A model generated the notes under the pieces. The model did no database searches, was not told the DNA's origin, and worked only from the letters and a program-made list of their open reading frames with translations. Shown here in pieces: positions 35,330-43,561 of a stretch of DNA of 64,000 nucleotides. The stretch covers positions 253,853 to 317,852 of the forward strand of contig CALHIM010000011.1 in assembly GCA_938030735.1 (NCBI GenBank), in the 5' to 3' direction. The DNA is from an uncultured bacterium (lineage in GTDB: Bacteria; Patescibacteriota; Saccharimonadia; Saccharimonadales; Saccharimonadaceae). Positions within the stretch are counted from its first letter, which is position 1. Each line of letters starts with the position of its first letter. A program made the translations under genes and the position numbers.

Positions 35330-35742
35330 TGAAATCTTTAAAGTTAATGGCGCTTGATGTTGGCACTAAGAGAATTGGTATCGCTTTGGCCGACTCCTTT
35401 ATTAAAATAGCCATACCATTTACTACTGTCGAAGTGAATAATGATGTAGACTCTGTAATAAAACAAATTATTGAGATAATTTCGAAAGAAGAAATCGACG
35501 TTCTTGTGGTTGGGTTGCCACGAAATCAGAGTGGTGAAGAGACTTCGCAAACTGCTTATACTAAAGAATTTGTAAAAAATTTTAAATATTCAGTTGATAA
35601 AATTTGCTTTCAAGACGAAAGCTTGACGAGTATTCAGGCTGAGGATAGGCTAAAAAGCTATGGAAAGCCATATTCAAAAGGTGATATCGATATGAATGCG
35701 GCTTCAATTATTTTACAAGATTATTTGGAGGAGAATTTTTAA
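35329..35742 (+). CDS. ruvX: YqgF/RuvX family RNase H-fold nuclease
   Basis: 137 residues, typical length. ALDVGTKRIGIALAD carries the first catalytic Asp, VVGLPRNQSG the second motif, DESLTS the conserved acidic motif, and DMNAASIILQDYL the C-terminal Asp. In bacteria it is a 16S rRNA 5'-end maturation nuclease and putative Holliday-junction resolvase. Coupled to both neighbours by one-base TAATG overlaps. Confidence 0.95.
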   Translation: MKSLKLMALDVGTKRIGIALADSFIKIAIPFTTVEVNNDVDSVIKQIIEIISKEEIDVLVVGLPRNQSGEETSQTAYTKEFVKNFKYSVDKICFQDESLTSIQAEDRLKSYGKPYSKGDIDMNAASIILQDYLEENF

Positions 35743-36911
35743 TGGATGGGATTATAAAACCGCCAGTAAATAGAGATAAGCAGGAGCTAATAGAAGATCG
35801 TGCTGAAAGGGTTATTGAGGAAATATCTAAGCGCGAAAGGGAAAATGCTTCTATTTTGGACACAAAAAATAATAAAAAAAGAGTTTTTCGAAAGACGATT
35901 TTAGTTGTTTTTACAGTTTTATTATTTTGCTTTATTTCTTTTTGTGGAATTTTATTCTTAAGCTATAATGGCGCAATAAATTATAAAACTAACGACTCTA
36001 AAAAAGTTAGCTTCAATATTAGTAAGGGCGAATCTTTAGATGTAGTTGCTCAGAAATTGGCTGATAAAAAAATAATTATTTCTAAAAATTCGTTTATTTT
36101 TTATGCACGAATGAATAATAAGCGAAATATTTTAGCTGGTAGTTATCAGTTATCTTCAAGCATGACAATTCCTGAGGTTTTGGATATTTTAAATAAAGGT
36201 CAAGCTGTTGATAGTTTTAATATTACCTTTTTACCTGGTGGAACGGTAAAAATGGCCAAGAATGCTCTTTTGAAAGCTGGTTATTCGAAAAATGAAATTG
36301 ATGATGCTTTTTCGAAAGATTATTCTGGGGAATTTTCAACTCTTTTCTCTGGTAAGCCAAAAAATACGGATCTTGAAGGATTCCTTTATGGCCAAACTCA
36401 TAATTTTAAGAAAGGTACAAAAGTTGAAAATATTTTGCGGAGATATTTTGCAGACTTTGAAGCGAAAATTAAAGAGTTAAACCTTGATAATAAATTTAAG
36501 CAAAAAGGTTTGAGTTTATATGAAGGAATCACGCTTTCTTCAATTGTTCAGAAAGAAACCTTGAACGATTTCGAAGATCAACAAAAAGTTGCAGGTGTTT
36601 TTTATAACAGAATTAAAGCTGGAATGACGCTTGGCTCAGATGTGACATATCAATATATTGCGGATAAAACAGGGGCTGAAAGAACTCCAAATTTAGATAG
36701 CCCTTACAATCTACGAAAATATAAAGGTTTAACACCTACTCCAATTGCAACACCAGGGCTGTCTGCTCTTAAGGCAACAGCTTCTCCAGCTGAGCATAAT
36801 TATTTATTCTTTTTGAGTGGAGATGATGATAAGACTTACTACGGTATAACAGATATAGAGCATCAAGATAATATTAAAAAATATTGTGCAAAAAAGTGCT
36901 TGATTTTGTGA
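35742..36911 (+). CDS. mltG: Endolytic murein transglycosylase MltG (YceG-like)
   Basis: 389 residues. A charged cytoplasmic N-terminus, one membrane helix (about 52-75, TILVVFTVLLFCFISFCGIL), a LysM-like region and the YceG catalytic domain with EGFLYGQTHNF, catalytic Glu in SIVQKETLNDFE, VAGVFYNRI and LGSDVTYQY. MltG cuts nascent glycan strands to set their length. Last gene of the ftsA-like to mltG operon; ends in TGA. Confidence 0.95.
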   Translation: MDGIIKPPVNRDKQELIEDRAERVIEEISKRERENASILDTKNNKKRVFRKTILVVFTVLLFCFISFCGILFLSYNGAINYKTNDSKKVSFNISKGESLDVVAQKLADKKIIISKNSFIFYARMNNKRNILAGSYQLSSSMTIPEVLDILNKGQAVDSFNITFLPGGTVKMAKNALLKAGYSKNEIDDAFSKDYSGEFSTLFSGKPKNTDLEGFLYGQTHNFKKGTKVENILRRYFADFEAKIKELNLDNKFKQKGLSLYEGITLSSIVQKETLNDFEDQQKVAGVFYNRIKAGMTLGSDVTYQYIADKTGAERTPNLDSPYNLRKYKGLTPTPIATPGLSALKATASPAEHNYLFFLSGDDDKTYYGITDIEHQDNIKKYCAKKCLIL

Positions 36912-36917
36912 TTAAGC

Positions 36918-36946
36918 TTGACAATTTTATTAATATTTGATAGAAT
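36918..36946 (+). promoter_or_regulatory. Consensus promoter upstream of the LysM-CHAP gene
   Basis: TTGACA, 17-nt spacer, TAGAAT, just after mltG. It predicts a start near 36953 and an untranslated leader of about 180 nt, exceptionally long for this window. Confidence 0.82.
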
Positions 36947-36952
36947 TTTATA

Positions 36953-37133
36953 TGTAAATTAATATAAAGATGATGTTTTGTATATTTTTATATTAAGGCA
37001 CCTACCAGAAAATACTTTATAGCATTCGTTTAACTCTATAATATTAATTAAAAAGGTCGACATTATGCTAATTTTCGAAAAGAAAGGGTATTATTAAGGT
37101 AGTGCATCACAGTAATGTGTTTGCGGGAGAAAG
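36953..37133 (+). promoter_or_regulatory. Long structured 5' leader with a 10-codon uORF
   Basis: The leader holds a short frame at 37065-37097 (MLIFEKKGYY) with AAAAAGG before its ATG. A hairpin follows (GCA-T-CACA, loop GTAA, TGTG-TT-TGC, 37093-37124), then GGGAG. A further AGGAG/CTCCT hairpin lies just inside the coding frame. Cell-wall hydrolase genes are often controlled by cis RNA elements, but I could not match this leader to a known riboswitch class. Confidence 0.5.
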
Positions 37134-38345
37134 ATTATTTGTAGTCAAAAACGAGGAGTTAAATCTCCTAAAATTGAAATTATACAGGATGGAAAAAATA
37201 CAGTTTCTAATTCTACTTTTTCAAAGATAATTAACATACTAAGTTTAAAATCAACTGTTGTTTATTCTTCTATTTTTGTTATTGTGGTTATGGTTGCCGT
37301 ATTTGGTGGTAGTCAGCCAGATATTAAAAAATCGACTGAGTTAAACAATCAAATTAATTCAAAGTCTGTTGAAAATACTCAAAATAGTAATGAGAAATAT
37401 TCTGTAGCAGACAAAGTTACGGAGTCTGGTGTTGTTGCAAATCTTGCTGAGTCTGCTGATTTAGCAATCGCATCTTCTGTGGCGAGCCTTTCAACATCTA
37501 CTGCAATACTTCAGGATTCACCTCAAGCTGCTGCTTCTGTTGAAAAGCCTAAAGTTCTTGAGGTTTCTTCTGAAAAACGTGAAATCATTAAATACACTAC
37601 GACCTCAGAAGAAGTTATTCAAACAATTGCTGATAAATATGGTATCACTGCTCAAACTATTAAATGGGTTAATGGCTTGAAGGGTGATAAAGTTGAAGCT
37701 AATAAGGAGCTAAGAATTCTGCCTGTAGATGGAATTATCTATCGATTTAAATCTGGCGATAGTATTAAATCTATAGCAGAAAAATACCAAGCCAGTTTAG
37801 AGAGATTGATTTCTTACAATAAGCTTAAAGATGGTGAAGAGCCTAAAGAAAGTGTTGAGATTGTAATTCCTGGTGGTATCTTGCCTGAAGAAGAACGACC
37901 AGATTACAATCCTAAATCTAAGGTTTTCTCAACTTCTACAACTTCAAATTCTCGAAAATCTTCTAGTTCTGTGAGTGTATCGCCAGTATCTCTATCTTCT
38001 AATTACAATGTTAAAGCTGGAAATGCTTATGCATGGGGAAACTGTACTTGGTATGCATATAATCGCCGCCCAGACATTGGAAGCTTCTGGGGAAATGCTT
38101 CGACTTGGGCAGTTAGTGCTAGAGCTGCTGGGCATAAAGTTGACCAAAATCCATCTGTAGGTGCAATTGCTCAGTGGAATGCTTACGCAAACTCATACAT
38201 CTGGGGATATGGACATGTTGCTATTGTTGAGTCTGTGAACTCTGATGGAACAATCACTGTTTCAGATATGAATTACGCTGGAAAACTGAATGTTGTAACA
38301 ACCCGAACAGTACCAGCAAGCAGTGTTTCGAACTATATACACTAA
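37134..38345 (+). CDS. Secreted LysM-LysM-CHAP cell-wall hydrolase
   Basis: The first ATG (37284) falls inside the membrane helix, yet the frame is open and protein-like upstream to a TAA at 37113, with no ATG, GTG or TTG before 37278. The likeliest start is ATT 37134 after GGGAGAAAG (403 aa), or ATT 37173. The extended product has a cytoplasmic stretch, one helix (VVYSSIFVIVVMVAVF), a Ser/Ala/Val linker, two LysM peptidoglycan-binding domains (about residues 155-245 of the long form) and a C-terminal CHAP amidase/endopeptidase domain with catalytic Cys in WGNCTWYAY and His in GYGHVAIVE. Predicted to cleave peptidoglycan peptides, its own or the host's. Confidence 0.88.
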   Translation: MICSQKRGVKSPKIEIIQDGKNTVSNSTFSKIINILSLKSTVVYSSIFVIVVMVAVFGGSQPDIKKSTELNNQINSKSVENTQNSNEKYSVADKVTESGVVANLAESADLAIASSVASLSTSTAILQDSPQAAASVEKPKVLEVSSEKREIIKYTTTSEEVIQTIADKYGITAQTIKWVNGLKGDKVEANKELRILPVDGIIYRFKSGDSIKSIAEKYQASLERLISYNKLKDGEEPKESVEIVIPGGILPEEERPDYNPKSKVFSTSTTSNSRKSSSSVSVSPVSLSSNYNVKAGNAYAWGNCTWYAYNRRPDIGSFWGNASTWAVSARAAGHKVDQNPSVGAIAQWNAYANSYIWGYGHVAIVESVNSDGTITVSDMNYAGKLNVVTTRTVPASSVSNYIH

Positions 38346-38350
38346 AATAT

Positions 38351-38385
38351 TTAAATGAGCGTCACTGTTTTGAGCGCTCATTTAA
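38351..38385 (+). terminator. Terminator of the CHAP gene
   Basis: AAATGAGCG/CGCTCATTT stem, extendable by TTT/AAA pairs, with a 13-nt loop. The longer reading frame upstream of obgE starts on this hairpin and is therefore not used. Confidence 0.8.
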
Positions 38386-38387
38386 AA

Positions 38388-38417
38388 TTGGATTTTTTAT
38401 ATTTTTTGTGTTATTAT
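38388..38417 (+). promoter_or_regulatory. obgE promoter (leaderless)
   Basis: TTGGAT, 18-nt spacer, TATTAT; the -10 box ends 6 nt before ATG 38424. Confidence 0.7.
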
Positions 38418-38423
38418 ATATGT

Positions 38424-39728
38424 ATGTTTGTAGATACAGCTAAGATTTTTGTTCAAGCCGGCCGCGGCGGAAATGGTGCGGTTAGTTTTCGAAGAGAACT
38501 TTATATCGAAAAAGGTGGCCCAGATGGTGGTGATGGCGGAAAGGGTGGTAATGTTATCTTTCGAGCAACTAAAGATCTAAATACACTTTTGAATTTTCGT
38601 TATAAGCCAGAAATTAAAGCTAAAAATGGCGAAAATGGTTCAAAAAGGAATAAGACTGGAAAATCCGGTGAAGATTTAATTGTTAAGGTTCCTGTGGGAA
38701 CTTTAGTTAAACGAGACGGAGAAATCTTAGCTGACTTAAAGTTTGATGGCGAAGAGGCTGTGATTGCTCGTGGTGGTGATGGTGGTTTTGGAAATGCTCA
38801 CTTTAAATCTTCGGTTCGGCAGACTCCGCGCGTTGCTGAACTTGGTGAAGCTGGTGAAACTTTCGAAGCTGATCTAGAATTAAAACTACTTGCTGATGTC
38901 GGGCTGGTCGGTTTTCCGAACGCTGGAAAATCTACATTTTTGAGTGTTGTTTCTAATGCACGACCAGAAATTGCTAATTATGCTTTTACTACATTAACCC
39001 CAAATCTTGGTGTTGCAGAAATTGATGGCTTTAATCTTTTAATTGCGGACATTCCAGGTTTAATTGAAGGTGCGAGCGAAGGTAAAGGTTTGGGTGATGC
39101 ATTCTTACGTCATGTTGAAAGAACAAGTGTTTTGCTCCATTTGATTGATATTTACGAAGAAAACCCAGATCAACAATATAAAATTATTCGTGAAGAATTA
39201 AAAAAATATCAGCCTGAGCTTTTGGAACGACCTGAAATTATCGCTTTAACTAAAGTGGAGGGAATGGATGCTGAAATGATTGATTTTCAAATTTCGAAAC
39301 TTCGTAAGGTGGCTGATGGCTCGCAGATTTTTGCGATTTCTTCGAGTGCGCATCAAGGCTTGAAGGAAGTTCTTCGTGCACTTCGAAAACAGGTTGAAGA
39401 TTTTAGGAACTCGCAATCTAAAATTGAAGTTGATGATGAAGAGAATGAAGAGATTGCCGTGATATCTCTATCTCAAGATGAAATTAATAAGGCTTGGTCG
39501 GTTGAATTTAATGAAGAAGAAAATATTTTCGAAGTTTATGGTGAAAAAATTGAAAAATTTGCTCGCCGAACTAATTTTATGAATATACACGGCGTGAATC
39601 GCTTGCGTGATATCTTGCAAAAAATGGGAATTGAACATGAACTCCGCCGAATGGGAGCAGAAAATTCAAGTATAATTTCAATTTCGGGCAATCAATTTGA
39701 GCTAGTTGACTCGAATTGGGAAGATTAA
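38424..39728 (+). CDS. obgE: Obg family GTPase (CgtA)
   Basis: 434 residues from ATG 38424, where family homology starts (MFVDTAKIFVQAGRGGNG). The Gly-rich Obg fold spans about 1-157, the G domain has GFPNAGKSTF (G1), DIPGLIEGA (G3) and ALTKVE (G4), and a C-terminal OCT-like domain follows an acidic linker. Obg is a late 50S assembly factor linked to ppGpp. The 23-residue upstream extension overlaps a terminator and promoter and is excluded. Confidence 0.97.
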   Translation: MFVDTAKIFVQAGRGGNGAVSFRRELYIEKGGPDGGDGGKGGNVIFRATKDLNTLLNFRYKPEIKAKNGENGSKRNKTGKSGEDLIVKVPVGTLVKRDGEILADLKFDGEEAVIARGGDGGFGNAHFKSSVRQTPRVAELGEAGETFEADLELKLLADVGLVGFPNAGKSTFLSVVSNARPEIANYAFTTLTPNLGVAEIDGFNLLIADIPGLIEGASEGKGLGDAFLRHVERTSVLLHLIDIYEENPDQQYKIIREELKKYQPELLERPEIIALTKVEGMDAEMIDFQISKLRKVADGSQIFAISSSAHQGLKEVLRALRKQVEDFRNSQSKIEVDDEENEEIAVISLSQDEINKAWSVEFNEEENIFEVYGEKIEKFARRTNFMNIHGVNRLRDILQKMGIEHELRRMGAENSSIISISGNQFELVDSNWED

Positions 39729-39745
39729 AAGTTGTCTAAATAAAA

Positions 39746-39767
39746 AAGCACGATCTTAGTCGTGCTT
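39746..39767. terminator. Bidirectional terminator between obgE and the 82-aa gene
   Basis: AAGCACGA/TCGTGCTT perfect stem, six-base loop, A-run before and T-rich after. Confidence 0.83.
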
Positions 39768-40014
39768 ATAGGTTCACCTTAGGGTTTTGTTCTCGAATTG
39801 CCCTAAGGAATGCAACGTTTTGAAATCGTAATAACGATTTTTCATCTATCCCTATATGTGAGGATATGACTTTTCGTACTTGAGCTTCATTGAATTTCTT
39901 TGAGAAGAGTCTAGCAATTGTAAGCGGGTTACAACCCACTAGAAGAAATAGTTTGATCAATCCTTTTGTGATTAGACTGATTTCTTTTTTAGCCTTTTTA
40001 TAGTTAGCTTTCAT
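39766..40014 (-). CDS. Hypothetical small basic protein
   Basis: 82 residues, not recognised. Strongly basic, helical; the stretch NPLTIARLFSKKFNEAQVRK resembles a helix-turn-helix, so DNA or RNA binding is possible. AGGAG lies about 8 nt before the ATG; the promoter about 70 nt upstream is TTGACT-N17-TAAAAT. The leader contains a GAGAT/ATCTC hairpin. Confidence 0.65.
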   Translation of the reverse strand: MKANYKKAKKEISLITKGLIKLFLLVGCNPLTIARLFSKKFNEAQVRKVISSHIGIDEKSLLRFQNVAFLRAIREQNPKVNL

Positions 40015-40084
40015 TTATTTTTCTCCTAAATGTGCGCGCCAATCTCTTGCGAATGAGTGAGATTATTATCTCAGGTACATTTGT

Positions 40085-40113
40085 ATTTTACCATATTCTA
40101 ATTAAAAAGTCAA
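40085..40113 (-). promoter_or_regulatory. Promoter of the 82-aa gene
   Basis: Minus-strand TTGACT, 17-nt spacer, TAAAAT. It is back to back with the sbcB promoter 7 nt away. Confidence 0.75.
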
Positions 40114-40119
40114 GTGTAT

Positions 40120-40148
40120 TTGTTATTTTTGTAGTTTTAGGGTAAAAT
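40120..40148 (+). promoter_or_regulatory. sbcB promoter (leaderless)
   Basis: TTGTTA, 17-nt spacer, TAAAAT; the -10 box ends 6 nt before the ATG. Confidence 0.72.
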
Positions 40149-40154
40149 ATAACC

Positions 40155-41603
40155 ATGAAGACTTTCTTTTTTTATGATCTAGAGACCAGCGGATTTAGCC
40201 CGCAAAACGACCGAATTATGCAATTTGCAGGGCAACGAACAGATGAAAACCTTAATCGAATTGGTGAGCCTGTTAATATTTTGGTTAGATTGAATGATGA
40301 TGTTTTGCCGAGCCCAAGTGCGCTAATGGTAACAAAAATTAGTCCGCAAAAAACGGTTGAAGAAGGTTATACCGAGGCAGAATTTGCAAAAATGCTCGTT
40401 GAAGAATATTTTATGCCAGATACAGTGATCGTTGGATATAATAATGTTCGATTTGACGATGTTCATATTCAGCATCTTTTGTGGCGAAATTTCTACCCAC
40501 CATATGATTGGCAGTGGAAAGATGGTCGCTCGCGTTGGGACTTGCTAGATGTTGTTCGAATGATTCGGGCGCTTCGGCCAGAAGGGATTAATTGGCCATT
40601 TATTATAAATGAAGAAACTGGTGAAAAATTTGCAGCTAATAAACTTGAGCTTTTAACTAAAGAAAATGGAATCTTGCACGAGAATGCTCACGATGCAATG
40701 AGTGATGTTGATGGTTTGATAGACGTTGCACGACTCTTGAAAGAAAAACAGCCACAGATTTTCGACTATCTCTTTAAAATTCGTTCGAAAAATGAAGTGC
40801 AAAAATTAGTTAATCTTGAAAATCCAAAACCATTCGTTTATACTTCTGGCCGCTTTAAAGTTGAGTTTGAAAAAACTACCGTAGTTTTTCCAATTGCGCC
40901 GGCCAAAAATCAAAATGTAATTGTTTGGGATTTGCGGTTTTCTCCTGAAAAATTTATTGATTGGAGTGAGGATCAAATACTTGAAAATATTACGGCAAAT
41001 TTCGAAACTCGTTCGAGCGATGATTTTGAACCTATTGCAGCAAAGATCTTGCAATATAATAAATGTCCAGCAGTTGCGCCAATGGGTGTTTTGACTGAAG
41101 AGAATCAGCAAAGATTAAAGATTAATTTAGCTGAAATTCAGAGAAATTTAGATATTCTACGAAAAAATCCACATTTTTCTGAAAACCTTAGATCTGCTTT
41201 CGAAAGGCGAAGTGAAGTCTTTCAAGATAAGAATAATGCAGAAAAACCAGCTCCAGAAGCTCGGCTTTTTGAAGGTTTTGTTTCAAAAAGTGATGATATT
41301 AAAATTGAAGCTGTTCGAAATTCAACTGATCGCGAGCTCGCTGATTTTCATCCAGATTTTGCTGACGAACGGTTGACAGATCTACTCCTTCATTATAAAG
41401 CAAGGAGTTTTCCGAAAAGTTTAAGTTCTCAAGAGAAAGAGCTTTGGGAAGAGTATCGGGTAAAAAATTTACAAAAAATGATGCCCAATTTTATGAAAGA
41501 ATTCCAAGAAATTGCAAATAACCAAAATTTAAACTCGCAAGAAGAGTATATTTTAGAAGAAATTAAACTTTGGCTTGAAAATATTTTACCAGAAACTGAC
41601 TAA
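40155..41603 (+). CDS. sbcB: Exodeoxyribonuclease I
   Basis: 482 residues, close to E. coli ExoI (475). DEDD exonuclease motifs: YDLETSG (Exo I), VGYNNVRFDD (Exo II), and HDAMSDVDGLID (Exo III) with the His-Asp of the DEDDh class. ExoI-specific RWDLLDVVRMIRALRPEGINWP and an SH3-like plus helical C-terminal region follow. It degrades single-stranded DNA 3' to 5' and serves recombination and mismatch repair. Overlaps the convergent CPBP gene by 4 nt. Confidence 0.93.
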   Translation: MKTFFFYDLETSGFSPQNDRIMQFAGQRTDENLNRIGEPVNILVRLNDDVLPSPSALMVTKISPQKTVEEGYTEAEFAKMLVEEYFMPDTVIVGYNNVRFDDVHIQHLLWRNFYPPYDWQWKDGRSRWDLLDVVRMIRALRPEGINWPFIINEETGEKFAANKLELLTKENGILHENAHDAMSDVDGLIDVARLLKEKQPQIFDYLFKIRSKNEVQKLVNLENPKPFVYTSGRFKVEFEKTTVVFPIAPAKNQNVIVWDLRFSPEKFIDWSEDQILENITANFETRSSDDFEPIAAKILQYNKCPAVAPMGVLTEENQQRLKINLAEIQRNLDILRKNPHFSENLRSAFERRSEVFQDKNNAEKPAPEARLFEGFVSKSDDIKIEAVRNSTDRELADFHPDFADERLTDLLLHYKARSFPKSLSSQEKELWEEYRVKNLQKMMPNFMKEFQEIANNQNLNSQEEYILEEIKLWLENILPETD

Positions 41604-42199
41604 TCGATAACCCCGATAAAAATCGTGATAACTCCTAAAATTGCATGGCTGATGGTTACTCCAGCGAGGTTCTTAGTTTTGAGATATTTCTGATGCCATA
41701 ATAGACCAATTAGAAATGTTAATATGCAGGTTATGAAATCTTTATAGCCTAAATGTGCTAAGCTATATAAAATCGATGAAGTTAAGATGATTGAAGATTT
41801 TCGAAAATTTATTTGTTGTAAAATACTCGTTAATGCTCCCCTGTAAAGAAATTCCTGAATAGGCGAAGATATAAAAATATAAAATAAGTAAAACGACAAA
41901 GTTTCGCTCGGCTGGAATCTTGATATTTTAAAGCTGGATAAAATAATTCCAATAACTATAAGAATAAGTGTTATCACTGAAACATCTCGAATTGATTGTG
42001 TGATCTTTATCGGTTTGATGCCGAGGGAACTGTTATTGAAACCTGATAATCTGAGTAGGATATAAATTAAAATTCCGCCAATAGTTAAAATTATGAATTT
42101 ATTTTTAAAAAATAATGGACTAATTAGTAATAAAAATGGAATAGTTATGTAGAAAGTGAATACCAGAAACAATATTAATCTGTTGCTTTTGTGTGTCAT
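41600..42199 (-). CDS. CPBP (CAAX/Abi) family intramembrane protease
   Basis: 199 residues with about six hydrophobic helices. CPBP motifs are present: the Glu-x-x-x-Arg motif in SPIQEFLYRGAL, SLAHLGY with a His, and SHAILG near the C-terminus. Such glutamic-type intramembrane proteases process prenylated or membrane peptides; bacterial members are often linked to bacteriocin immunity. Its start overlaps the rarA stop (ATGA), so it is the second gene of that operon. Confidence 0.88.
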   Translation of the reverse strand: MTHKSNRLILFLVFTFYITIPFLLLISPLFFKNKFIILTIGGILIYILLRLSGFNNSSLGIKPIKITQSIRDVSVITLILIVIGIILSSFKISRFQPSETLSFYLFYIFISSPIQEFLYRGALTSILQQINFRKSSIILTSSILYSLAHLGYKDFITCILTFLIGLLWHQKYLKTKNLAGVTISHAILGVITIFIGVID

Positions 42200-43443
42200 T
42201 TGGTTAGTTCTTTAATCTCTGGCGACCATTCACCAGTTAAGATTTTTTTATTCTGCCTGTCTAATGAAATAAGCTCACGAACCTCTTTGGGTAGATTATC
42301 TTCTGAGTGCTTAAAACCTGCCGTCCACTGATAGCCCTTGTTATAGCCTAGTTCCTTGGTAATTTTAGAAGTAGAATTTCTTAAGTGTAAAGGAATAGAG
42401 GCGTTTGGAGCTTTTTGGGCTAAGTTGTAAGATTGATACATAATTCCAGTAGTTTCGCGTGATTTTTTAGATTTTGCTAAAGCGATTGCAGTGTGGAATA
42501 GATTATATTTAGCTTCCGGCATTCCTATTTTTTCAACCGCATCGAAAGCAGAGTTTGCCAAACTAAGAGCGCCATTTCCAGCAAGCCCAATGTCCTCACT
42601 CGCAAAAATAATCATTCGGCGGGCGATATATTTTGGATCCTCGCCGGCGTTTAGCATTTTAGCTAGATAGTAGCCAGTGGCATCAACGTCGCTGGCTCGC
42701 ATACTTTTGATAAAAGCCGAGATTGTGTTATAATGAGAATCGCCATTTTTATCATAAATTAATGTTGAATTTTCGATTGAATTTTTAATAACTTCCGGTG
42801 TAATGTTATTTTTTTCGAAATTTAAAATTAGCTCGAGATTTCCGAGCGCTTTTCGAGCATCGCCACTACTTATTTTAGCGAGAAGTTTGAGTGCTTCTGG
42901 CTCTATTTTTGTTTTTGGCGAAACTTTTTCAAGTGCATTTTTGATGATTTTCGAAATTTCATCAGTATTTAAAGGCTTGAGTGACAGAACTCGACTTCTT
43001 GAAAGTAGCGGTGTGATAATTTCGAATCCTGGATTCTCGGTTGTTGCGCCAATCAAATTTATCAATCCACTTTCAATATGTGGCAAAAAAGCATCTTGCT
43101 GCGATTTATTGAAGCGGTGAATTTCATCAACGAAAAGAATTGTTCGCGTTCCAAGGTTCCAGTTTTGGCGAGCATGTTCGATAACTTTTTCAATATCTTT
43201 TTTACCACTAGTGACGGCTGAAATTTCAATAAAGTCCGCGTTGACTTCATTCGCCAAAATTCTTGAAAGAGTAGTTTTGCCAGTTCCAGCTGGCCCCCAA
43301 AAGATTAAGCTGATAGGTTCTTTGTTTTCGATTATTTTTCGTAAAATTCCATTTTTACCAATAAGGTGAGATTGGCCAATAACTTCATCTAGCTTTTTTG
43401 GTCTCATTTTTTCGGCAAGGGGAATTCTTTGTTGGTAATCCAT
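42196..43443 (-). CDS. rarA: Replication-associated recombination protein A (MgsA/RarA)
   Basis: 415 residues. N-terminal PLAEKMRPKKLDEVIGQSHL, Walker A FWGPAGTGKTT, Walker B ILFVDEIHRFNKSQQD, sensor 1 IGATTENP and the arginine-finger region SRSR are those of RarA, a clamp-loader-like AAA+ protein acting at stalled forks with SSB. The C-terminal tetramerisation domain is complete. Leaderless: the -10 TAAAAT ends 6 nt before the ATG. Confidence 0.96.
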   Translation of the reverse strand: MDYQQRIPLAEKMRPKKLDEVIGQSHLIGKNGILRKIIENKEPISLIFWGPAGTGKTTLSRILANEVNADFIEISAVTSGKKDIEKVIEHARQNWNLGTRTILFVDEIHRFNKSQQDAFLPHIESGLINLIGATTENPGFEIITPLLSRSRVLSLKPLNTDEISKIIKNALEKVSPKTKIEPEALKLLAKISSGDARKALGNLELILNFEKNNITPEVIKNSIENSTLIYDKNGDSHYNTISAFIKSMRASDVDATGYYLAKMLNAGEDPKYIARRMIIFASEDIGLAGNGALSLANSAFDAVEKIGMPEAKYNLFHTAIALAKSKKSRETTGIMYQSYNLAQKAPNASIPLHLRNSTSKITKELGYNKGYQWTAGFKHSEDNLPKEVRELISLDRQNKKILTGEWSPEIKELTK

Positions 43444-43449
43444 TTCTAT

Positions 43450-43478
43450 ATTTTACCATTTTATTGTAAAAACTGCAA
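43450..43478 (-). promoter_or_regulatory. rarA promoter (leaderless)
   Basis: Minus-strand TTGCAG, 17-nt spacer, TAAAAT, 6 nt from the ATG. Confidence 0.75.
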
Positions 43479-43561
43479 AAATAGCCTTTTCGAAATTGAA
43501 AAAAACGCTATTTTATGGTATCATTTAGCTAAGTAGTCAATTAAAATGAATTTGAGGAATT

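Noticed and set aside
38355..38423. N-terminal extension of obgE
   Set aside because: Lies on the CHAP terminator and the obgE promoter; family homology begins at ATG 38424.
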